From contig MEOQ01000010.1 of assembly GCA_001769275.1 (NCBI GenBank), positions 37,965 to 75,909 on the forward strand: a stretch of DNA of 37,945 bases. The letters run 5' to 3'. The notes beneath the pieces are model-generated. The model did not search any database, was not told the DNA's origin, and saw only the letters and a program-made list of their open reading frames with translations. The position numbers and the translations under genes were made by a program. Numbering within the stretch: the stretch's first letter is position 1; each line of letters begins with the position of its first letter. Shown here piece after piece: positions 32,796 through 37,945 of this stretch. Source of the stretch: Bacteroidetes bacterium GWF2_43_63 (GTDB lineage: Bacteria; Bacteroidota; Bacteroidia; Bacteroidales; DTU049).

Positions 32796-32803
32796 TATAT
32801 TTG
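32796..32803 (+). promoter_or_regulatory. Promoter -7 box of recG
   Basis: TATATTTG lies 4 bases before the ATG at 32808. TTG at 32776-32778 is 17 bases upstream, slightly short for a -33 element. Confidence 0.55.
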
Positions 32804-32807
32804 CCCT

Positions 32808-34913
32808 ATGTCCGAGTCAGTTCTGAACAATAAAATCGAATACCTGAAAGGGGTAGGTCCGGCCCGGGCTGAAATTTTGAATTTGGAATTGTCGGTCTTT
32901 GAATTTCAGGACCTGCTCAACTATTTCCCTTTTCGTTATATCGACCGTACGCGTATTTCACCCATTGCATCCTTGTCGGGCGATGATAATTTTGTGCAGA
33001 TATCTGGGTTTTTTGATGAATTTGTCAAAGTCGGCAAAACCGGTCATGCAAGACTGGAAGCCATTTTTCATGATGACAGCGCAGCCATTAAAATTATTTG
33101 GTTCCAAAACTTTTCCTGGGTTACCGACAAGTATAAAACCGGTACGAGATATTATATTTTCGGCCGAGTTGGCCTTTTCAGCAAACAGCTTTACATGGCT
33201 CATCCGGAAATTCTGACTCCGGATGAATTCAATCGCCTGCCCTTTTCTGGCCGCTTTCAGCCCATTTATCAAACCTCAGAAAAGCTGAAATCAAAAGGAA
33301 TAGATTCAAAGGCCATTTCCATGTTTGTCGCTTCAGCGCTCGAAAAAACAAACGGGCTGATGAAAGAAACCCTGCCCGCTTCTTTACTGAAATCGCTGCA
33401 ACTGCCCGGCATCAACGAAGCCTACAAAAACATTCATATTCCGGAGGATGAAAACAGTCTTGACCGAAGCCTGAAACGATTTCGCTTCGAAGAAGCGCTC
33501 CTGATGCAGCTCCGACATAAAATAAACGCTGATAACCGAAAAAAAACGCCAACGGGAATTGTTTGTAAACAGGTTGGAAAACACTTCAACGCTTTCTATA
33601 ATCATTCGCTGAGTTTCGCTCTGACAGAGGCTCAGAAAAGAGTTACCCGCGAAATAAGAGCGGATCTTGGAAGCGGTTATCGCATGAACAGATTACTGCA
33701 AGGCGATGTTGGCAGCGGAAAAACAGTTGTTGCTATGATGGCTGCGCTGCTGGCCATCGACAACGGATATCAGGCTTGCTTAATGGCTCCGACCGAAATT
33801 CTTGCCCAGCAACATTTCGCAACCATCTCAAAATGGATCACCGACCTGGGACTCCGCGTTGAAATACTCACAGGAAGCACAAAATCAAAAGGACGGAAAG
33901 AAATTCTGAAGTCGCTGGCCGATGGATCAATACATATTATTGTTGGAACTCACGCTCTGATTGAAGATCCGGTTGAGTTTTCAAATCTCGGTCTGGCTAT
34001 CATCGATGAGCAACACCGTTTTGGTGTCATGCAGCGTGCCCGGCTTCATTCCAAGAGTTCGGAAATGGTTCACGCCCTGGTGATGACGGCAACGCCCATT
34101 CCCCGGACGCTGGCCCTCACTTTTTACGGAGACCTCGATGTAAGCGTTATTGATGAGCTCCCGCCCGGGCGCAAGGAAATTCATACAAAATTCTACTACG
34201 ACGACCAGCGCTACTACGTCATCGAAATGATACGTAAACAAATTGGGCAAGGACGGCAGATTTATATTGTTTACCCACTGATTAAAGAATCGGAAAAGCT
34301 GGACCTCGTGGCGCTCGAAATCGGATATGAAGCTGTAATCCGTGATTTTTCAATGCCTAAATACGAAGTCGGAATAATGCATGGCCGCATGCCTCAGGAT
34401 GAAAAAGATTTTGTCATGAAGCGCTTTGTGCGCGGGCTTACAAACATCCTGGTTTCAACAACTGTCATTGAAGTTGGGGTTGATGTTCCCAATGCGTCAG
34501 TGATGGTGATCGAAAATGCTGAAAGATTTGGTCTTTCGCAGCTCCACCAGTTGCGCGGAAGAGTTGGTCGTGGAAATTTTCAATCCTACTGCATTCTGAT
34601 TGGTGGTAAAAACCTGAGTAATGAAGCCAAAGTCCGGCTACGAGCCATGCTCGAAACCACCGACGGATTCAAAATTGCCGAAGCCGATCTGAAACTGCGC
34701 GGTCCCGGCGACATGATGGGAACCAGACAGAGCGGTGAATTCGAGTTTGCTCACCTCGACATTGTTCGCGACGACCACATTATTACTTTTGCCCGACAAA
34801 CAGCAGAGCAAATCTGCACAGAGGATCCGACACTTTCAAAACCAGAAAACGCATGTCTGAAATCCGCTCTGAGAGATCGATTCAAAGGACTTGCACTTTC
34901 CGACATCGCCTGA
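32808..34913 (+). CDS. recG: ATP-dependent DNA helicase RecG
   Basis: RecG is a monomeric helicase that remodels stalled forks and branched DNA. The 701-residue length and order fit: N-terminal wedge/OB domain (IEYLKGVGPARAEIL, YFPFRYIDRT), Walker A GDVGSGKT near 299-306, motif II DEQH near 400-403 (DEQHRFG), motif III VMTATPIPRTLALT, and motif VI QLRGRVGRG. The C-terminal RecG part has LKLRGPGDMMGTRQSG. It is preceded by its own promoter and nothing obvious is cotranscribed downstream. Confidence 0.97.
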   Translation: MSESVLNNKIEYLKGVGPARAEILNLELSVFEFQDLLNYFPFRYIDRTRISPIASLSGDDNFVQISGFFDEFVKVGKTGHARLEAIFHDDSAAIKIIWFQNFSWVTDKYKTGTRYYIFGRVGLFSKQLYMAHPEILTPDEFNRLPFSGRFQPIYQTSEKLKSKGIDSKAISMFVASALEKTNGLMKETLPASLLKSLQLPGINEAYKNIHIPEDENSLDRSLKRFRFEEALLMQLRHKINADNRKKTPTGIVCKQVGKHFNAFYNHSLSFALTEAQKRVTREIRADLGSGYRMNRLLQGDVGSGKTVVAMMAALLAIDNGYQACLMAPTEILAQQHFATISKWITDLGLRVEILTGSTKSKGRKEILKSLADGSIHIIVGTHALIEDPVEFSNLGLAIIDEQHRFGVMQRARLHSKSSEMVHALVMTATPIPRTLALTFYGDLDVSVIDELPPGRKEIHTKFYYDDQRYYVIEMIRKQIGQGRQIYIVYPLIKESEKLDLVALEIGYEAVIRDFSMPKYEVGIMHGRMPQDEKDFVMKRFVRGLTNILVSTTVIEVGVDVPNASVMVIENAERFGLSQLHQLRGRVGRGNFQSYCILIGGKNLSNEAKVRLRAMLETTDGFKIAEADLKLRGPGDMMGTRQSGEFEFAHLDIVRDDHIITFARQTAEQICTEDPTLSKPENACLKSALRDRFKGLALSDIA

Positions 34914-35227
34914 AAAAATAATGTTCTGATGTGATAATTTATTCACTCATTAAACTGTTTTCAATGGTGTTCATCCCGTAAAACAGGACAAGTTGAGCTC
35001 ACAATTTCATCGCTCGGTTGAAGATTCGGTGATTTGAAAATATAAAGTAATATGACAAAGCTTCTTCTCAGAGCTGATCGCTGAATGCTGATTACTGAAA
35101 GCTGCTTGTCCTTGAACACGCACTGGGCGCGCGTCTCCTGCTTGCAACGTTTTACGTTGACGCGTGACCTCAACAACAACTTAGCGGAAAACTGACAACT
35201 GGCTGCCCACAACTCACCACTCTTTTG
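34914..35227. other. Non-coding spacer with degenerate short repeats
   Basis: About 310 bp without a credible gene. It holds loose repeats of the ctgatcgctgaatgctgattactga kind (about 35075-35105) and a small hairpin with arms caacgt/acgttg (35145-35159). That hairpin sits inside a looser pairing of gcgcgtc with gacgcgt. Confidence 0.5.
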
Positions 35228-35235
35228 TATCTTTG
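35228..35235 (+). promoter_or_regulatory. Promoter -7 box of the DUF4296-like gene
   Basis: TATCTTTG ends 4 bases before the ATG at 35240. The TTG at 35225, an in-frame alternative start, overlaps this box and is therefore rejected. Confidence 0.6.
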
Positions 35236-35239
35236 CATC

Positions 35240-35602
35240 ATGCTCAAACAGCTGATTTCTATATCACTCATAGTAGTGCTTTCTACGGCTTGTTCTTTTA
35301 AAAAACAAACGGCTGAAATAAGCCCGGACTCAGTGTTTACCGAAGATTCCATGAAGTTGTTGCTGATTGATTTCTATCTCACCGAAGCCTCATTGCGGCA
35401 GCTGGAACGCTCTGGCAAGGATGTCTCGCTTCATTCCGTGCACTACTACGATCTGATGCTTGAAAAATATAATTGCGACACGTCGAAAATAACCCGCTCA
35501 TATCAGTACTGGTCGCGTCAGCCCGAAAAGCTGCAACAGCTGACCAATCAGGCACTCGACAGTCTGATTATAATGGAGACTATTCTTCAGGATAAGAAGT
35601 GA
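35240..35602 (+). CDS. DUF4296-like lipoprotein
   Basis: The 120-residue lipoprotein (lipobox LSTAC, Cys18) contains the pattern typical of DUF4296 proteins of Bacteroidota: a short segment (ISPDSVFTEDSMKLLLIDFYLTEA), a helix with an HYYDLMLEKYNCD block, and a final helical part (SYQYWSRQPEKLQQLTNQALDSLI). The function is unknown. It converges on the lipoprotein gene at 36027-35608, with 5 bp between the stops. Confidence 0.75.
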   Translation: MLKQLISISLIVVLSTACSFKKQTAEISPDSVFTEDSMKLLLIDFYLTEASLRQLERSGKDVSLHSVHYYDLMLEKYNCDTSKITRSYQYWSRQPEKLQQLTNQALDSLIIMETILQDKK

Positions 35603-35607
35603 ATTTT

Positions 35608-36027
35608 CTACGAAGATTGTTTGGTATAAACAGCCTGAATAGTATCAAGGTCCACCCCGTTGTTCACTGTGTAGTAAAAATTCATTGAGGTTTTATTGCT
35701 CTGCATAGTAGCGGTACCTTCAACAGTAAGTGTTCCAAGACACATGGTCTGTGGATTAATCGTCAGAGAAGTACCTGCAACAACAGCATTTACCTTCTCT
35801 TCGAACCCCTGGTGATGAAAATTGAATAATTTTATCTGCGACTGAGTGGTTGTGTCAATTGAAATATTGACAGTATAGGACTGTCCTCCAACCTCGTTGC
35901 AGAGCCACACTCCCTGATAGTCTTCGCGTGGATCGTTTGTAATATCATCGTCGTCGTCTGGCTGACAGGCAACCATGAAAGTTGCACTAATCAAAGAAAT
36001 CAGGAAAATATGGATAAAGCGTTTCAT
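35608..36027 (-). CDS. Small lipoprotein, lipocalin-like by eye
   Basis: The 139-residue product has a lipoprotein signal peptide (FMVAC, Cys21) followed by an Asp-rich spacer (QPDDDDDITND). The domain after it starts GVWLCNEVGGQSYTV and proceeds with alternating strands to a final DTIQAVYTKQ. This resembles small calycin or lipocalin-like lipoproteins, but no signature is strong enough to name a family. Confidence 0.75.
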   Translation of the reverse strand: MKRFIHIFLISLISATFMVACQPDDDDDITNDPREDYQGVWLCNEVGGQSYTVNISIDTTTQSQIKLFNFHHQGFEEKVNAVVAGTSLTINPQTMCLGTLTVEGTATMQSNKTSMNFYYTVNNGVDLDTIQAVYTKQSS

Positions 36028-36047
36028 AAATTTTTTGTCCGGTACTA

Positions 36048-36055
36048 CAAAATTA
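36048..36055 (-). promoter_or_regulatory. Promoter -7 box of the 35608-36027 lipoprotein gene
   Basis: Minus-strand TAATTTTG, 21 bases upstream of the ATG at 36027. No good -33 element. Confidence 0.45.
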
Positions 36056-36087
36056 ATTCCATTTTGTCAGAAAAGCAACTAAGTAAA

Positions 36088-36106
36088 TGATTATTTTTGT
36101 TAATCA
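36088..36106 (+). promoter_or_regulatory. Promoter -7 box of yifB inside an inverted repeat
   Basis: TATTTTTG at 36092-36099 is flanked by arms tgatta (36088-36093) and taatca (36101-36106). A wider pair, ttgtcag and ctgacaa, lies at 36064-36070 and 36111-36117. This nested symmetry around the box could be an operator. Confidence 0.4.
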
Positions 36107-36123
36107 ATGTCTGACAATAATTT

Positions 36124-37662
36124 ATGCTTGTAAAAACTTACTGTTGCGCCATTCAGGGAATTGAAGCTTACACGGTTTCTGTCGAAGTGGATATCCAACC
36201 TGGAACAAAAACTTTCTTTGCAGGGTTGCCTGACAATGCAGTAAAAGAAAGCATTGAACGTATCCGGTCGGCTTTGGTGAATAACGGCTATCGCTATCCT
36301 GGCCGAAGGGTTGTAATCAACCTGGCCCCGGCTGACATGAAAAAAGAAGGTTCTGGTTATGATCTTGCAATTTCCATTGCAGTTCTTGCTGCCTCGCACC
36401 AGATCGACAGTGAGCGTCTTTCTGAGATAATGATTGTCGGCGAATTATCGCTGGATGGCTCTCTGGTTCCCGTCAAGGGAGTTTTGTCTGCTGCAATCGA
36501 AGCGCGTAAAAACAAATTTAAAGGCATTGTTGTTCCTGCCGAAAACGCGCACGAAGCCTCAGTAGTAGAAGGTCTTCAGGTTTTTGCGCTGCATGATATC
36601 CGTCAGGTGGTTCAGTTTCTCGAAGGAACCACTGAAAATCTTCCGTGCCCATTCGGGTATTCTATTAATGAAGAAAAGGGAGCGGCCTATCCTGTCGATT
36701 TCAGCGATGTGAAAGGTCAGGAAAATGTGAAACGCGTAATGGAAATTGCTGCTGCTGGTGGGCATAATGCAATTATGATCGGTCCGCCAGGCAGCGGAAA
36801 AACAATGCTTGCACGTCGGCTTTCGACCATTCTGCCGCCCATGTCACTCGACGAAGCATTGGAAACAACTAAAATCCATTCGGTTTCAGGCAAACTACCT
36901 CAAGGCATCGGGCTGCTCAAAAGCAGGCCATTCAGAGCTCCACACCACACATGTAGTGATGTAGCCCTTATCGGTGGCGGCTCCTACCCTCAACCAGGCG
37001 AAATTAGTCTTGCTCACAACGGAGTATTGTTTCTCGACGAACTCCCTGAATTCAAGCGCTCCGCCCTTGAAGTTATGCGGCAACCGCTCGAAGACCGCAT
37101 TGTTACAATATCCAGGGCGCGTTTCACCGTCGATTATCCGGCTTCGGTCATGCTGATTGCGGCCATGAATCCCTGCCCTTGCGGATTTTACAATCATCCT
37201 GAAAAGGAATGCACTTGTGCGCCGGGCAGCATTCGTCGCTATTTAAGCAGAATTTCAGGACCGTTGCTCGATCGCATCGATATTCACATTGAAGTGACTC
37301 CAGTGCCGTTCAGCAGTCTTACCGATAAAAATAAAAGCGAGTCGTCGCAGACTGTTCGCAACCGGGTCATTGCTGCCCGCGAATTTCAGCAAAGCCGCTA
37401 CCAGGAACATGGGCAGGTAACCTGTAACGCGCAGCTTACCCCGGCACTCATGAAAAAGCATTGTGTGCTTAAGCCCGAAGGAGAACAATTGCTTCAAAAA
37501 GCAATGGATTTACTGAAATTGTCGGCCCGCGCCTACGACCGGATTCTGAAAGTTGCAAGAACCATTGCCGATCTCGATAATTCGACCTGTATTGAAAATC
37601 AGCATCTGGCCGAAGCCATTCAGTACCGTAGCCTTGACCGGGAAACGTGGGGAATGATGTAG
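36124..37662 (+). CDS. comM: YifB/ComM-family Mg-chelatase-like AAA+ ATPase
   Basis: The 512-residue protein has the N-terminal ChlI-type domain ([40 protein letters not shown]), Walker A GPPGSGKT at 220-227, Walker B VLFLDE at 301-306 and a four-Cys zinc-like loop (Cys351, 353, 363, 365). The C-terminal Mg-chelatase domain has [19 protein letters not shown]. In naturally competent bacteria ComM is a helicase that promotes branch migration during uptake of divergent DNA; the YifB name is used elsewhere. Competence in this organism is not shown. Confidence 0.93.
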   Translation: MLVKTYCCAIQGIEAYTVSVEVDIQPGTKTFFAGLPDNAVKESIERIRSALVNNGYRYPGRRVVINLAPADMKKEGSGYDLAISIAVLAASHQIDSERLSEIMIVGELSLDGSLVPVKGVLSAAIEARKNKFKGIVVPAENAHEASVVEGLQVFALHDIRQVVQFLEGTTENLPCPFGYSINEEKGAAYPVDFSDVKGQENVKRVMEIAAAGGHNAIMIGPPGSGKTMLARRLSTILPPMSLDEALETTKIHSVSGKLPQGIGLLKSRPFRAPHHTCSDVALIGGGSYPQPGEISLAHNGVLFLDELPEFKRSALEVMRQPLEDRIVTISRARFTVDYPASVMLIAAMNPCPCGFYNHPEKECTCAPGSIRRYLSRISGPLLDRIDIHIEVTPVPFSSLTDKNKSESSQTVRNRVIAAREFQQSRYQEHGQVTCNAQLTPALMKKHCVLKPEGEQLLQKAMDLLKLSARAYDRILKVARTIADLDNSTCIENQHLAEAIQYRSLDRETWGMM

Positions 37663-37945
37663 TACCATGTTTACATTTTAGGCGGCTAATTCTACACTTT
37701 GCTTCAGTGTATCAAATGTATGCGCCCACAGCCTTTTAAAATTTGGAATGCAGCACGCCTTTGGTATGGCTCCTGACTTCGACACTTTGAAATTTCCAAT
37801 TTTGTAAGAAATTGATATATACATTTATACAATTTTCAGGATGCTCAAATGGTGTCCCGGCAAAAAAGACATTGTTTATTCCTAAAACAATACTGACGTC
37901 CGGAGGATGTCAAACAATAATAGCATCCGGCTTTAGCCGGATGTA
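37663..37945. other. 3' spacer with short palindromes at the window edge
   Basis: About 280 bp without a gene. Near the end lie a palindrome at 37895-37911 (arms gacgtcc and ggatgtc around gga, one G-T pair), related in its tccggag core to those at 2804-2867, and a perfect 9-bp stem at 37924-37943 (catccggct/agccggatg, loop tt). They look like members of a dispersed palindrome family. Confidence 0.5.

Noticed and set aside
1-37945. tRNA, rRNA or riboswitch genes
   Set aside because: I looked for CCA-type ends, TTCGA loops and known leader motifs in the intergenic stretches and saw none that I could support.

Overview
The window looks like a chromosomal segment of a Bacteroidota (Bacteroidetes) bacterium. 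The signs are: repeated promoter boxes of the form TAnnTTTG (often with an upstream TTG or TTTG), a lack of Shine-Dalgarno leaders, many small lipoproteins with a Cys lipobox, C-terminal sorting domains of the type IX secretion system (T9SS), and a DUF4296-like lipoprotein. Species cannot be named from the sequence. No tRNA, rRNA, CRISPR array or intact insertion sequence was seen.

Layout. 1-490: end of an unknown upstream unit, a terminator and AT-rich spacer. 491-2659: ruvB and an acyltransferase. 2660-3040: a spacer with small palindromic repeats. 3041-6417: a lipoprotein, a T9SS-exported protein and a PQQ-type beta-propeller protein. 6443-7510: a ParD/ParE toxin-antitoxin operon with a third, unrecognised gene. 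7600-11700: pcm, a Gfo/Idh/MocA oxidoreductase, a lipoprotein and a polyprenyl-phosphate sugar transferase. 11783-18456: guaB, three consecutive SurA/PPIase-like envelope chaperone genes and a MoxR ATPase. 18470-19471: a hypothetical exported protein on the other strand.

The accessory core is 19583-32519, all on the minus strand. A small T9SS-tagged protein (32519-32094) precedes a 1997-residue secreted SpvB/FG-GAP/RHS protein (32087-26094). Downstream lie three orphan C-terminal cassettes (CT1, CT2, CT3) and a remnant (CT4). Each orphan has a short leader without signal peptide, an RHS core ending in DPSGY and a different tip. The main gene and each full orphan are followed within about 20 bp, or with a slight overlap, by one or two small genes, mostly membrane proteins, that are candidate immunity genes. 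DNA identity between the main gene and the orphans (127 bp without mismatch in the RHS core; 77 bp with one mismatch in a Gly-rich linker) suggests that tips can be exchanged by homologous recombination. A run of ten C/G lies just upstream of the operon. I read this as a polymorphic-toxin-like locus with a cassette reservoir; toxicity and immunity are inferred from arrangement, not from recognised toxin domains.

32684-37662: a perfect palindrome, recG, a DUF4296-like lipoprotein, another lipoprotein and a YifB/ComM-family ATPase. The window ends in short palindromes that resemble those near 2800.
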